DNA of 64,000 nucleotides from Polyangiaceae bacterium (GCA_013214025.1 JABSRN010000006.1:31491-95490); one strand, 5' to 3'; numbered from the stretch's first letter, positions 46,770 to 55,836 are shown. The notes: generated by a model not told the origin, from the letters alone. Translations and numbers: made by a program.

Positions 46770-47854
46770 GACGTTTTCTTTCGGCTGTCCGCGGCGTCCC
46801 ATGGCTGGTTGTTGAGACCCGCCTTGAGGGCGTCACAGATCTCGTTGATGGCTTGATCCGAACCGGGAATCATCTGGCTCAGGGAGAGGAAACCGTGAAC
46901 GTAGTGGGCGCACCTTTGTTCGCTCACCTCCACTCCCGCTTGCCTCAACTGCTCGGCATAAGCTTGCCCCTCGTCGCGCAACGGGTCGAAACCGGCTGTC
47001 ACCACATGGGCCCTGGGCAAGCCACTGAAGTCTTCTGCCAGTAGCGGCGAGACACGAGGATCCGCCCAGTGCTCCGGCGATCGCGTGTAGCGGTCTCGGA
47101 ACCAATGCATATCCGCTCGACTCAACAGGAAACCTTCAGAAAACTTCTCGTAGGACTCGCTGTCCTTCGAAATATCGCAGACAGGGTAAACAAGCAGCTG
47201 AAAACACGGCACGCAATCGTCGTCCCGCAATTCGTGGGTCGCCACCGCCGCAAGGTTGCCCCCTGCACTGTCGCCGCCGACGGCGATGCGCTCGGGATCA
47301 ATGTCCAACTCGTCCGCGTTGGTTGCCGCCCAACGGAACGCATCGACACAATCGTTCATGCCGGCGGGCCAGGCGTGCTCCGGCGCTAAACGGTAGTCCA
47401 CACTGAGCACCACGGCCTCAGCTGAGACAGCCAACTTCTCTGCCGTGCCGCCGTGAGTCTCCAGGCTGCCGTACACCCAGCCACCACCATGAAAAAACAC
47501 AAGAAGCGGTGCCCGCTTGGCCAGCGCCTTAGGTCGATACAATCGAGCCGCAATCGATTGGCCATCTCGCCCCTCGATGTTAATTTCGTCGATGGATATT
47601 TTATCCCCCGACGAAGCTCCCAACAACCCGGCGAACTGACTCTCATCTCGTCGGCCGCGGACGATGTCTTCGAGCACCTCGGCCTTTAGATCGTTGAAAC
47701 CGATCACGAAACTGAGCCAGCGACAGTTGGCGTCTAGCTCGGCGTCGTCTCGCACAATGGGCCAGTGATTCACCAGTTCGACAAATGCCGGCGGGGGCTT
47801 CATCACACTTCGGATCACGTCGATTATTGATGGGACTGAACTCGAATTCGGCAT
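46766..47854 (-). CDS. Hormone-sensitive-lipase-family esterase
   Basis: 362 residues from the ATG at 47854, with GGAA just upstream. Family IV signatures are intact: 'VFFHGGGWVYGS' near residue 120 for the oxyanion hole and 'VGGDSAGGNLAA' near 193 with the nucleophile Ser. The acid and His are in 'TAGFDPLRDEG' and 'YVHGFLS'. Such enzymes hydrolyse short-chain esters and lactones. It overlaps the SDR gene downstream, suggesting successive steps on one compound. It is divergent from the flavoprotein gene. Confidence 0.9.
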   Translation of the reverse strand: MPNSSSVPSIIDVIRSVMKPPPAFVELVNHWPIVRDDAELDANCRWLSFVIGFNDLKAEVLEDIVRGRRDESQFAGLLGASSGDKISIDEINIEGRDGQSIAARLYRPKALAKRAPLLVFFHGGGWVYGSLETHGGTAEKLAVSAEAVVLSVDYRLAPEHAWPAGMNDCVDAFRWAATNADELDIDPERIAVGGDSAGGNLAAVATHELRDDDCVPCFQLLVYPVCDISKDSESYEKFSEGFLLSRADMHWFRDRYTRSPEHWADPRVSPLLAEDFSGLPRAHVVTAGFDPLRDEGQAYAEQLRQAGVEVSEQRCAHYVHGFLSLSQMIPGSDQAINEICDALKAGLNNQPWDAADSRKKTS

Positions 47855-47983
47855 GTTTCCGGGGCACCTTAGTCGATCCTCGGCGGCCGACACAGGATTC
47901 GAGCCTTGCCGTGGCCGACAAAATGACCGGGCTTTGCCTCTGGAGCGTTGCTCACGCTAGGGTAGCCGCTCTCGCCGATCCCT

Positions 47984-49480
47984 ATGGCCTCCAGCTTCCC
48001 ATCCGATGAAACTCTCGACCGTTTGGTTCGACCCAGCGATTGGACGAACCCGACACCTCTCGGTCGATACAACCTGGTGGTCATTGGCGGCGGTCCTGCC
48101 GGCCTGGTAGCAGCGGCAGGTGCGGCTGGCCTTGGAGCCAAGGTGGCACTCATCGAGAAACACCGATTGGGCGGCGATTGCCTGAATACCGGCTGCGTAC
48201 CGAGCAAAGCGCTGCTCCGTGCTGCAAGCGCCGCCTACCACGCGTCCCATGGCTCAGAGTTCGGCATCATCGGAGCTGCCCCCAAAGTCGACTTTCATAC
48301 GGCCATGAACCGAGTCCACGAGCTGCGGGCGCAGATTGCCGAAAACGACGCAGCGACGCGATTCGCCGAACTTGGCGTTCATGTCTTCTTCGGCGAGGGG
48401 AAATTCATCGGCTCGGATCGAATCGCGGTGGACGAAGATGTGCTGCGTTTCCGTCGTGCAGTGATCGCCACCGGTGCCCGCCCCAAGACTCCCCCGATCC
48501 CCGGTCTCGCTGACGTCCCCTTTCGCACGCACGAAGACATCTTCGATTTGACGGAGCTTCCCGCACATCTCGTTGTCATCGGCGCTGGCCCCATCGGCTG
48601 TGAACTCGCTCAGGCATTCCGACGATTGGGCAGTGAAGTGACCGTGCTCGACGCGGCTCCGCGTCTCTTGTTCCGAGGGGACGCGGACGCCTCGGCCGTA
48701 CTCGCTGAGCAATTCGCTGATGAGGGCATTCGTACCCACCTAGGCGTAGAGATCCTCGAGGCCGAGTCCGACCGCTCGGGGCTGAAGTTGCGATATCGTG
48801 GGGGATCGGAATCAAGCGTCAGCGGCTCTTGTTTATTGGTCGCGGCAGGCCGGGCACCCAACGTGGAAAGCCTCGGTCTCGCCGATGGCGGAGTTATTAC
48901 CGACAAACGCGGCGTCCAGATCAACGACCAACTTCGCACGAGCAACCGCAGGATCTACGCGGCCGGCGACGTGTGTAGCAGCCATCCCTTCACACATTCC
49001 GCAGACGCCCAGGCGCGAATCGTGATCCAAAACGCGCTCTTTTTCGGCCGCAAAAAGTCCAGCGCCCTGACGGTCCCCGCGGCCACCTACACTCAACCCG
49101 AAATAGCATCAGTCGGCATCAGCTCCGAAGAAGCTAGCTCTCGCGATGATGTACTGACCCTGACGGTGCCCATGGCGGAGATGGATCGCGGAATGTTAGA
49201 TAGCCACACCCGCGGCTTCGGGCGTCTGCACGTCGCAAAAGGCAACGGCAAGATCCTCGGGGCGACCCTGGTGAGCAGCCACGCCGGAGAAAGCATATCA
49301 GAGGTAACCCTCGCGATGACCCACGGACTTGGAGCGGGAGCCCTCGCCGCCACGCTGCATCCCTACCCCACGGAAGCTGAGATCTGGAAGCGGCTGGGCG
49401 ACGCGTGGAACAAGACTCGCTTTACTCCGACGGTCGCTAACCTGTTTGCACGATTCCTGGGGTGGTTCAGCGAGGATTGA
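47984..49480 (+). CDS. Class I pyridine nucleotide-disulfide oxidoreductase (Mer/Lpd-like)
   Basis: 498 residues. FAD motif 'LVVIGGGPAGLVAAAGAA', redox disulfide 'GGDCLNTGCVPSK' (Cys66, Cys71), NAD(P) motif 'VVIGAGPIGCELAQAF' and the C-terminal His-Glu dyad in 'LHPYPTEAEIWK' are all present. The usual terminal Cys pair of mercuric reductase is missing, and there is no mer operon nearby. A dihydrolipoamide-dehydrogenase-like or mercuric-reductase-like flavoprotein acting on an unknown disulfide is the best description. It has about 30 extra residues at the N terminus. Confidence 0.88.
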   Translation: MASSFPSDETLDRLVRPSDWTNPTPLGRYNLVVIGGGPAGLVAAAGAAGLGAKVALIEKHRLGGDCLNTGCVPSKALLRAASAAYHASHGSEFGIIGAAPKVDFHTAMNRVHELRAQIAENDAATRFAELGVHVFFGEGKFIGSDRIAVDEDVLRFRRAVIATGARPKTPPIPGLADVPFRTHEDIFDLTELPAHLVVIGAGPIGCELAQAFRRLGSEVTVLDAAPRLLFRGDADASAVLAEQFADEGIRTHLGVEILEAESDRSGLKLRYRGGSESSVSGSCLLVAAGRAPNVESLGLADGGVITDKRGVQINDQLRTSNRRIYAAGDVCSSHPFTHSADAQARIVIQNALFFGRKKSSALTVPAATYTQPEIASVGISSEEASSRDDVLTLTVPMAEMDRGMLDSHTRGFGRLHVAKGNGKILGATLVSSHAGESISEVTLAMTHGLGAGALAATLHPYPTEAEIWKRLGDAWNKTRFTPTVANLFARFLGWFSED

Positions 49481-49756
49481 CCCCTCGCCGGGGCGCCCAC
49501 CCCGTCGCTGACGACGCTCTAGTCCCCAAATAGCCAACGCACCTACATCTCTACGGGCTCCCTGCCTCCCTTGCGGAATCGGACATGGCGATCAGCTCTG
49601 GCACAGGCTGGCACAGAACGAGACCCGTTAATTCTCCTGTGAACCGTGCGCGCTTAGGCACTTAGCCGACTCGTGAGACAGAACGCGAGTGGTGCCGGTC
49701 GTGGCACGTAGGTTGCTAACCGGTGCGTGTAGACGGCTTACGTCGGAGGAGAGCAC

Positions 49757-51493
49757 ATGAATATTCGCATTACTTATCTCGTAACTGTTGGCTTGTTGGG
49801 CGCGTTGAGCGTCGGTTGCTCAGAGGACTCGGACTCGACGTCATCAGCCGGGGACTCCATCTCAACCACGGATTCCGGCTCGGTGAACGGTTTCGACGAC
49901 AACGAAAGCGGTTACGGTGGCTCAGGCTCCAGTACCGGGGGCACAGGCGGGTACGCCTACGACATGGGCAGCAGCTCGGGCGGCTCCGGCAGCGGTGCAG
50001 AACTATATGCTAGCCCGCCAGAGTACGCCTCTGCCGACAGCGGCACGGCCGACCCCATCATTGTCGAGGTCCCCGAAGAGCCCCGCACCAATCCCTTCAC
50101 CCTCGTGAGCAGCGACCCCCTCTCCACCTTCGCCGCCGACGTCGACACGGCGAGCTACGATATCTTCGTTCGCGACATCGGCAACGGCTACCTGCCTCAG
50201 GCCGTCAGCGTACGGCTCGAAGAGTTCGTCAACTTCTTCCACTACGATTACGAAGCGCCTGCGGCAGATGCCGAGCAGCCCTTCGCCGTACACTTGGATG
50301 CCGCCCCGAGCTTGCTGGACAAAGACACGATCAACCTCCGCGTCGGCATCCAGGCCGAGCAGCCCCCGCCTTCCGAGATGCTGCCTGCCAATATCGTGTT
50401 CCTAGTCGATACCTCGGGCAGCATGAGCGGAGATCTCAGGCTTCCGCTCGTTCAACTCGTCATGACGGAAAGTCTGGAGGTACTCGCCCCGACGGACACT
50501 GTCTCCATCGTTACGTACGCCGGCAGAACCACCGTCGCTCTCACGCCCACGCCGGTGAGCGACAGCGACACAATCCTCTCCGCCATCAATTCCTTTAGCG
50601 CGGGCGGCAGCACCGCAGGCGGCAGTGGCATCAATCTGGCGTACGACCAAGCCAGCGCCGGATTCATCGACGGCGGGATCAATCAAGTCATCCTGATGAC
50701 CGACGGAGACTTCAACGTCGGCGTTTCGAGCGACACCGATCTCACGACCTTGATCGAAGAGAAACGCCAGAGCGGCGTCATGTTATCGGTCCTTGGCTTC
50801 GGCAGCTACAACAACGACAGCATGATGGAATCCATCAGCAACGCGGGCAACGGCACCTACGCCGTGATTGGCAGCGAGGGCTCAGCCCGCTCCTACGTCG
50901 AGGACCGCTTGCTCTCCAACCTCCACTTCGTGGCGCAAGACATGAAGATCCAAGTGGAGTTTAACCCCGCCCACGTGCTCGCCTACCGCCTACTGGGTTA
51001 CGAGAACCGGGCGATCGCCGACAACCTGTTCCGGGATGATACCGTAGACGCCGGTGAAATCGGCGCCGGACACCAGGTCACCGCTCTGTACGAGTTGGTA
51101 CTGCCCGGGGGAACGATCCCGGTAGTGACGGACGGCCCCGAGTTCGTCACCGGTGAAGGCTACGCCGGTGACGTCGAAGTCGGGGCGGATGACATGGTAT
51201 CGGTGAAGGTACGCTACAAAGACGTCGGCGCGACCGAGGCCGAACCGGCTTACGAGGTGGCTTCGTCTCTCGCTCCCGCCGCCATCGGAGTCACCCTGGA
51301 TGCAGCGGATGGTGACCTCCAGTGGGCAGTCGCAGTCGCCGCTTTCGCTGAGTTACTCAAAGAGAGCCCCTACGCCGCCGGTATCAATCTGGACCGAATC
51401 GAAGGCATCATCGCCAGCCACGCCGGCACGGACTCCGACCGCACGGCATTCGAGGGCTACTTCCTCACCGCGAAGGGGCTTTTGGGACTGTGA
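49757..51493 (+). CDS. YfbK-type von Willebrand A-domain lipoprotein
   Basis: 578 residues with a strong GGAGGAG site before the ATG. The lipobox is 'LSVGC' (Cys21), followed by a Ser/Gly-rich linker to about residue 95. Then come the vWF_A N-terminal domain ('LSTFAADVDTASYDIF'), a VWA domain with an intact MIDAS ('FLVDTSGSMSGDL', 'MTDGDFNVGV') and a C-terminal DUF3520-type region. YfbK-like proteins are envelope lipoproteins of unknown function found in many bacteria. The 276 bases upstream (49481-49756) have no recognised gene. Confidence 0.88.
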   Translation: MNIRITYLVTVGLLGALSVGCSEDSDSTSSAGDSISTTDSGSVNGFDDNESGYGGSGSSTGGTGGYAYDMGSSSGGSGSGAELYASPPEYASADSGTADPIIVEVPEEPRTNPFTLVSSDPLSTFAADVDTASYDIFVRDIGNGYLPQAVSVRLEEFVNFFHYDYEAPAADAEQPFAVHLDAAPSLLDKDTINLRVGIQAEQPPPSEMLPANIVFLVDTSGSMSGDLRLPLVQLVMTESLEVLAPTDTVSIVTYAGRTTVALTPTPVSDSDTILSAINSFSAGGSTAGGSGINLAYDQASAGFIDGGINQVILMTDGDFNVGVSSDTDLTTLIEEKRQSGVMLSVLGFGSYNNDSMMESISNAGNGTYAVIGSEGSARSYVEDRLLSNLHFVAQDMKIQVEFNPAHVLAYRLLGYENRAIADNLFRDDTVDAGEIGAGHQVTALYELVLPGGTIPVVTDGPEFVTGEGYAGDVEVGADDMVSVKVRYKDVGATEAEPAYEVASSLAPAAIGVTLDAADGDLQWAVAVAAFAELLKESPYAAGINLDRIEGIIASHAGTDSDRTAFEGYFLTAKGLLGL

Positions 51494-51601
51494 CGTAGCT
51501 TAGCCTGCGGGGCCTCCATTCCGCCTGGCAGCTGGGTCGGCGTGTTCGTTTCGCGTCGGGCCAGTCGCCATTTTTGGGACTGATTCTGTTAAGACGCCCC
51601 C

Positions 51602-52417
51602 ATGACGCCCCCGGCCGGAACCGTTCAGCGTTGGGCTTGGGACTTCATTCTTAGCGAACAACTCGCTGTCAAAACCCAACCACCGCCGCTCCCTTCGACT
51701 TGGGAACTGCAACCACCGGTACGCGACAGACGGCCAGGCCCGCGTCCGACGGAACTCACAGTTCGCGCAAAGACTCGTACCGCCCGAGCCAAGTCCCTGG
51801 AACAACCCAGCTCGAGAGCCAAGCTGTTCCACTCATTTTGGCATCACGAACTACAAGCCGCCGAATTGATGTGCTGGGCGTTGCTCCGATTTCCGGAAAG
51901 TGAACGCGCCTTTCACTCCGGACTGATCCAGGTCTGCCAAGACGAAATTCGCCACATGGCTCTTTATGCCGGGCACATTAAGGAACTCGGCTTCAGTCTC
52001 GGAGACTTTCCGGTGCGCGACTGGTTTTGGGAGCGGGTGCCAACTTGCCAAAGCGCGATTCAGTACGTCGCGCTGATGGGCATGGGCCTGGAGGCGGCTA
52101 ATCTCGACCACGGCGCCACTTACGCCGCAGAGTTCGACCAAGTGGGCGACAGCGCCGGGGCCGCGATTCAGACGCGGGTCGTCCAGGAGGAGATAGGGCA
52201 CACCCGATTTGCCGCACGCTGGTTCGAAACCTGGACGGGCAGCACAGACTTTGAGCGCTGGCAGGCCGAACTACCGCCACCGCTCAGCCCTTTGCTCATG
52301 CGCGGCAAGAGCATCAACGCTTCGGGCCGCCGGCTAGCCGGACTCAGCGAGGGCTTCATCAATGATCTGAGCGCGTGGCGGCCGGTCACGCCCCGAAACG
52401 GCTCGGAAGAGTCATGA
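51602..52417 (+). CDS. DUF455 ferritin-like protein
   Basis: 271 residues. It fits the DUF455 family, a helical ferritin-like group, with candidate metal ligands in repeated E-x2-H motifs: 'CQDEIRHMALYAGHI' and 'VVQEEIGHTRFAARWF', plus 'HHELQAAEL' and 'MGLEAANLDHG'. The ligands are intact, so a di-iron or similar centre is likely; the reaction is not known. Its stop overlaps the start of the ATP-grasp gene by four bases (ATGA), which ties the two proteins together. Confidence 0.8.
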   Translation: MTPPAGTVQRWAWDFILSEQLAVKTQPPPLPSTWELQPPVRDRRPGPRPTELTVRAKTRTARAKSLEQPSSRAKLFHSFWHHELQAAELMCWALLRFPESERAFHSGLIQVCQDEIRHMALYAGHIKELGFSLGDFPVRDWFWERVPTCQSAIQYVALMGMGLEAANLDHGATYAAEFDQVGDSAGAAIQTRVVQEEIGHTRFAARWFETWTGSTDFERWQAELPPPLSPLLMRGKSINASGRRLAGLSEGFINDLSAWRPVTPRNGSEES

Positions 52418-53367
52418 CACCACCGCGCAACCGAGCCTGGTTGCTCAATCTGGATGCTGATCGTGAACTGGCGACTGTCGGACACTACACACCGCCAGTG
52501 TCGATCCAGCGTCAAGTACACGCACAAGCCGAACACACCGAGTCGCTTCGGCAGGGAGAGGAGCTCCTCCCCTATGGCCCAACAAACGGTGGCCCATCAG
52601 AAGGAGTGAAGAAGACCGACCACCCGACGGATGGTCGCCCGGTGTTCGCGTGGTGCCCGACCCACCGAGCGATCAGTTGGGGCGGACCGAACGTGATCCG
52701 CGGCCCCCAATTGTCCGTACTTCGCGAAGCGAATCATCGTCAGTTCCTCTCACGGATCCCCCAACACACCCTAGGCGGCGTCTACCTAACGGGCCCGGAC
52801 GCCATCGCTGGGTTGCTAGCCGACCTCGGTACCAACAAGCTGCGTCTCAAACGTGCCTTCGGCTTCGCAGGAAAGGGGCAACGAAGCATCGGTCAGCTGC
52901 CGAGTGCCGACGACCAGCGCTGGATCACCGATTCCGTCAAACGTCTCGGGCTCTGGTGCGAAGCCGCTGTCGACATCACTCACGAGTATTCGATTCACGG
53001 TTATGTAGACGAAGAGGAGCTCTGGGTCGGCAGTAGCTGCGTCGCCGTCACGGACGCCTATGGTGCCCCCGCTTCGTTTGACCTTCGGGAACGCATGAAC
53101 GCTCCCATGAGCGACACGGAGCAACAGCAACAGCTCAACGCAGCTCACGACGTCGCTGCCGCACTGAGGAGCGTCGGCTACTTCGGTCCCTTTGGTGTCG
53201 ACTCTTTCGCGTTCAACGCCGACGGGCAACGGGTGTATTGCGCCGCCAGCGACGTCAATGCGCGCTTCACCTTAGCGTGGTCGCTAGGCATGGGAGCACT
53301 GCGAGAGAGGGCCCTCGGGCGCTACCAGCGGCGCGCCACGCGGTCCCCCGAAGGGCCCAAACGCTGA
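52414..53367 (+). CDS. ATP-grasp-like protein coupled to DUF455
   Basis: 317 residues from the ATG at 52414, overlapping the DUF455 stop. The C-terminal two thirds resemble an ATP-grasp fold: a Lys/Gly-rich nucleotide loop 'LKRAFGFAGKGQRS', the strand 'WCEAAVDITHEYSIHGYVD' and a terminal metal site 'YFGPFGVDSFAF' followed by 'SDVNARFTLAW' in place of the usual E-x-N-x-R. The N-terminal 110 residues are not recognised. ATP-grasp enzymes join an acid to an amine or thiol. Substrates are unknown. The assignment rests on motif order, not on a strong signature. Confidence 0.65.
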   Translation: MTPPRNRAWLLNLDADRELATVGHYTPPVSIQRQVHAQAEHTESLRQGEELLPYGPTNGGPSEGVKKTDHPTDGRPVFAWCPTHRAISWGGPNVIRGPQLSVLREANHRQFLSRIPQHTLGGVYLTGPDAIAGLLADLGTNKLRLKRAFGFAGKGQRSIGQLPSADDQRWITDSVKRLGLWCEAAVDITHEYSIHGYVDEEELWVGSSCVAVTDAYGAPASFDLRERMNAPMSDTEQQQQLNAAHDVAAALRSVGYFGPFGVDSFAFNADGQRVYCAASDVNARFTLAWSLGMGALRERALGRYQRRATRSPEGPKR

Positions 53368-53420
53368 CTCCGACCAAACAGGTAATTACTGCAGCGCTTT
53401 CGTCAAGTGCGATTCGCTCG

Positions 53421-53434
53421 CTAAAAATAGGGGT
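53421..53434. repeat. 14-bp direct repeat, first copy
   Basis: CTAAAAATAGGGGT, identical to 53834-53847. The second copy lies within a hairpin. Confidence 0.8.
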
Positions 53435-53443
53435 ACAGACGCC

Positions 53444-53480
53444 CGTTCCAACAAAAAATCGACGATTTTTTGTTGGAACG
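53444..53480. repeat. 37-base palindrome (18-base arms, one-base centre)
   Basis: CGTTCCAACAAAAAATCG (53444-53461) pairs with its exact complement at 53463-53480 around a single A. As RNA it would form a long hairpin with A/U-rich middle; as DNA it could be a dimeric protein site. It is not followed by a T-run. Confidence 0.85.
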
Positions 53481-53535
53481 AGGAGAGCCGTTCGGGCCCC
53501 CTGTGGTGCAGCTTGAAGCGTGTCGTGGCGCCGAT

Positions 53536-53553
53536 AGCCTAGCCGGCTAGGCT
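53536..53553. repeat. 18-base perfect palindrome
   Basis: AGCCTAGCCGGCTAGGCT reads the same on both strands. It lies downstream of the ATP-grasp gene and 407 bases before HU. Confidence 0.85.
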
Positions 53554-53830
53554 CGAAAGGCCCTGGCCCACGCGGGCACTCATTGTGCTAACCGGCTTCT
53601 CAACCAGCGAGCCAAGGCAATCGTGCAAATACCTCTTATTTTAAGCACTTCCGCGTTCAGACCTCGTGTTTCACATGAGCCACGGCGGGCACCCTTCGGA
53701 GGGACAAAGCCAGAGCATTTCGTCTCCTAGCGGCTCCGTCGAGCCCACCGTTCGAAGCCGTCGTCTCTGCCTGTTTGGGCGCCTTGATGCCTGCCCACTG
53801 GGGTGACTCGAGCGGCTCTGGTTCGGGCAC

Positions 53831-53847
53831 CCCCTAAAAATAGGGGT
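53831..53847. repeat. Small hairpin containing the second copy of the 14-bp repeat
   Basis: CCCCTA (53831-53836) and TAGGGG (53841-53846) flank AAAA. The 14-base repeat CTAAAAATAGGGGT occupies 53834-53847. It is 114 bases upstream of the HU start. Confidence 0.75.
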
Positions 53848-53960
53848 TCCGTGTTTGTATTTCTTTCCGTTAGATACGGGCATCAAAGGTTTGCGGTGTC
53901 TCCAGCAGGCACCTCAAGATCACATCCCAATCAAAACATCCCAAAAGGACTAGATTAAAT

Positions 53961-54290
53961 ATGGCATCCAAAAAAGCAGCAGCTATCACTGAACGCTACA
54001 GCAAGACCCAACTCCTCGTTGATATCGCTGAGTCCACCGAACTGTCCAAGAAGGACGTCGGTCGTGTTCTCGAGGCCCTCGAAGGCATCATCGCTCGTCA
54101 CCTAACGAAGCGCGGCGCGGGCGAGTTCGTCCTGCCCGGTCTGCTCAAAGTTATCACCGTCCGTAAGCCCGCCACCAAGGCGCGCAAGGGCATCAACCCC
54201 TTCACCGGTGAAGAGACCACCTTCAAGGCCAAGCCGGCCCGCACGGTCGTCAAGATCCGCGCGCTCAAGAAGCTCAAGGACATGGTCTGA
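53961..54290 (+). CDS. HU-family DNA-binding protein
   Basis: 109 residues. It contains the HU/IHF fold: 'YSKTQLLVDIAESTELSKKD', the dimer helix 'EALEGIIARHL', and the DNA-binding arm 'GINPFTGEETTFKAKPARTV' with the Pro-containing tip. The ends are Lys/Ala-rich. It bends and compacts DNA as a dimer. An AAGGA site lies about 11 bases before the ATG. It is followed by two hairpins, the second a classical terminator. Confidence 0.93.
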   Translation: MASKKAAAITERYSKTQLLVDIAESTELSKKDVGRVLEALEGIIARHLTKRGAGEFVLPGLLKVITVRKPATKARKGINPFTGEETTFKAKPARTVVKIRALKKLKDMV

Positions 54291-54310
54291 TTCGAATTTT
54301 CGAATTAGAA

Positions 54311-54348
54311 ACCCGCTAGGTGGTGACAACAATCACCACCTAGCGGGT
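54311..54348 (+). terminator. 16-bp perfect hairpin after the HU gene
   Basis: ACCCGCTAGGTGGTGA pairs perfectly with the arm at 54333-54348 around CAACAA. No T-run follows at once; it may stabilise the HU mRNA 3' end or act with the next hairpin. Confidence 0.7.
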
Positions 54349-54369
54349 CGCTTCCAAGCGAAAGAAACG

Positions 54370-54396
54370 AGCGCCCTCACCGGGCGCTTTTTTTTT
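54370..54396 (+). terminator. Rho-independent terminator of the HU gene
   Basis: AGCGCCC and GGGCGCT form a 7-bp GC-rich stem around a five-base loop, followed by nine T's (54388-54396). This is a textbook intrinsic terminator. Confidence 0.9.
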
Positions 54397-54403
54397 GCGT
54401 AGC

Positions 54404-54475
54404 GCTCACTCGGCAGCGCCCGCTCACTCGGCAGCGCCCGCTCACTCGGCAGCGCCCGCTCACTCGGCGGCGCTA
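54404..54475. repeat. Four tandem copies of an 18-bp unit
   Basis: GCTCACTCGGCAGCGCCC repeats at 54404, 54422 and 54440, and a diverged fourth copy starts at 54458. It follows the terminator and precedes the Cys-rich lipoprotein gene. No gene frame through it has support. Confidence 0.9.
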
Positions 54476-54695
54476 TCGCGATGGGCTGGTTCCGTTCCGA
54501 CAATCTTCCCTCGATCGGCTGTACAAAAGTTGCGCAACGCAGTCGGTCTGCTTGTCGACCTACCGAAACGAGGCAAGATCCCGCGAGGAACACTGTCAGC
54601 GCGGATTATTCGTCACAAAGTGGGGTTCAGCCGACTGGCGCGCCAGCAGTCACCGCGGTATGCCTAGGTCTACGTTTCTGCCCCGCCCCCAGCCT

Positions 54696-55694
54696 ATGCA
54701 TCGCTATTCCAAGTCCCTCGCCCTACTCGCCTTCCCGCTGCTCGCCGGAGTCGCCTGCGGCGAAGCCAAAGATGCCCGCCTCCCCGAACTCCGAGGCGAG
54801 GTGGTGAAAGCGACCGCCGTACTCGCTGAAGACACTACTGAGGAAGACCGGGAAAAATTCGTCGTCGATGACGCTGTGGGACCGACCACTGGCGCGGTCA
54901 TCACGCAGGAAGAGGTAGTGGAGACCGCCGGTTGCGGCGACCCCAGCATAGATATCAGCGGCTACCCAACCTGCGGCAGTGATGGCGTTTGCGCTCCCGC
55001 TGACTCACTGAACGCCCAGAGCAAAGAGATGCTGCCCGCCGCGGGCCTGGAGGGCTGCGGCGCGAGTGAAATTTGTGCGCCGAGCTATATCGCGCAGACC
55101 GGCGGCGAGTTCCGCTATCGCAAATGCGATTCCCTAGGTGGGTTCGAAGGCCGCTGCATTCCTGATTACAGTCCAATCATTGGCAATTTTGCCGACTGGC
55201 TTCCAGCTGCGGGCTGCGACGATCCCGGGCACCTCTGCATGCCTTGTTACCACCCAACAATACCCGATTCGCCTACGGGCGTCTGCGGACTCGGCTGCGA
55301 CGATCCCGGACCAACTTTCGAACAGGGCGCGATGGCAACCTGTTGCGGTGACGTAGGAGTCTGCCCGCCGTCCGACATTTTACCTCCCGCGTTGGTGGAC
55401 GCATTGCCGTCTTGCCCCGCCGAAAATACCACCTGCGTTCCGCGCAAACTTTTCGACGAATTGATGGTCCGCGCCGAAAGTTCTGACAAGCCGCAACTTG
55501 ACACTTGTTCCACCGACATTCTTGGCAATCGAGGCAACCCGGGGCGCTGCGTACACGGTGAATGCTTCGTCAGCGGCATGACCGAGTCCACCAGCCAATA
55601 CAACGGCATCAAGCAGGCAGACTGCCCGTCGGGCGAAAAATGCGTCCCGTGTGAGAACAAGGGAGAAGAAACCGGCATCTGTAACCCCATCTAG
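54696..55694 (+). CDS. Cys-rich lipoprotein with internal repeats
   Basis: 332 residues from the ATG at 54696; earlier in-frame starts would precede a signal peptide with unlikely sequence. The lipobox is 'LLAGVAC' (Cys21). The mature protein is rich in Cys, Gly, Asp and Pro. Several loosely repeated blocks are visible: 'GCGDPSIDISG', 'GCGASEICAPSY', 'GCDDPGHLCMPCY' and 'GCDDPGPTFEQG'. The many Cys residues suggest disulfide-stapled repeats in the envelope. No family recognised. Confidence 0.7.
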   Translation: MHRYSKSLALLAFPLLAGVACGEAKDARLPELRGEVVKATAVLAEDTTEEDREKFVVDDAVGPTTGAVITQEEVVETAGCGDPSIDISGYPTCGSDGVCAPADSLNAQSKEMLPAAGLEGCGASEICAPSYIAQTGGEFRYRKCDSLGGFEGRCIPDYSPIIGNFADWLPAAGCDDPGHLCMPCYHPTIPDSPTGVCGLGCDDPGPTFEQGAMATCCGDVGVCPPSDILPPALVDALPSCPAENTTCVPRKLFDELMVRAESSDKPQLDTCSTDILGNRGNPGRCVHGECFVSGMTESTSQYNGIKQADCPSGEKCVPCENKGEETGICNPI

Positions 55695-55836
55695 ACGTCA
55701 ACTGAAACCGCCGTCCCTAGCGTAACGTCGCACTGTCAACGGACATCGTCCCGCACAACTGGCGAAAGCCCGTCGCTACGGTTACCCTCCGCGTGTTGAG
55801 AGCGCCGCACTTCCCGCGGAGCGGAAGGCCATAGCC

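Larger units (their letters stand above)
53368..53960. promoter_or_regulatory. 593-base dyad-rich region upstream of the HU gene
   Basis: No gene is supported on either strand. It contains a near-perfect 37-base palindrome (53444-53480), an 18-base perfect palindrome (53536-53553), a short hairpin (53831-53846) and a 14-base sequence repeated at 53421-53434 and 53834-53847. Such density of dyads is unmatched elsewhere in the window. A regulatory or structured-RNA role for the following HU gene is possible. Confidence 0.5.

Noticed and set aside
47984..49480. Mercuric reductase (merA)
   Set aside because: The redox disulfide fits, but the C-terminal Cys pair and other mer genes are absent.
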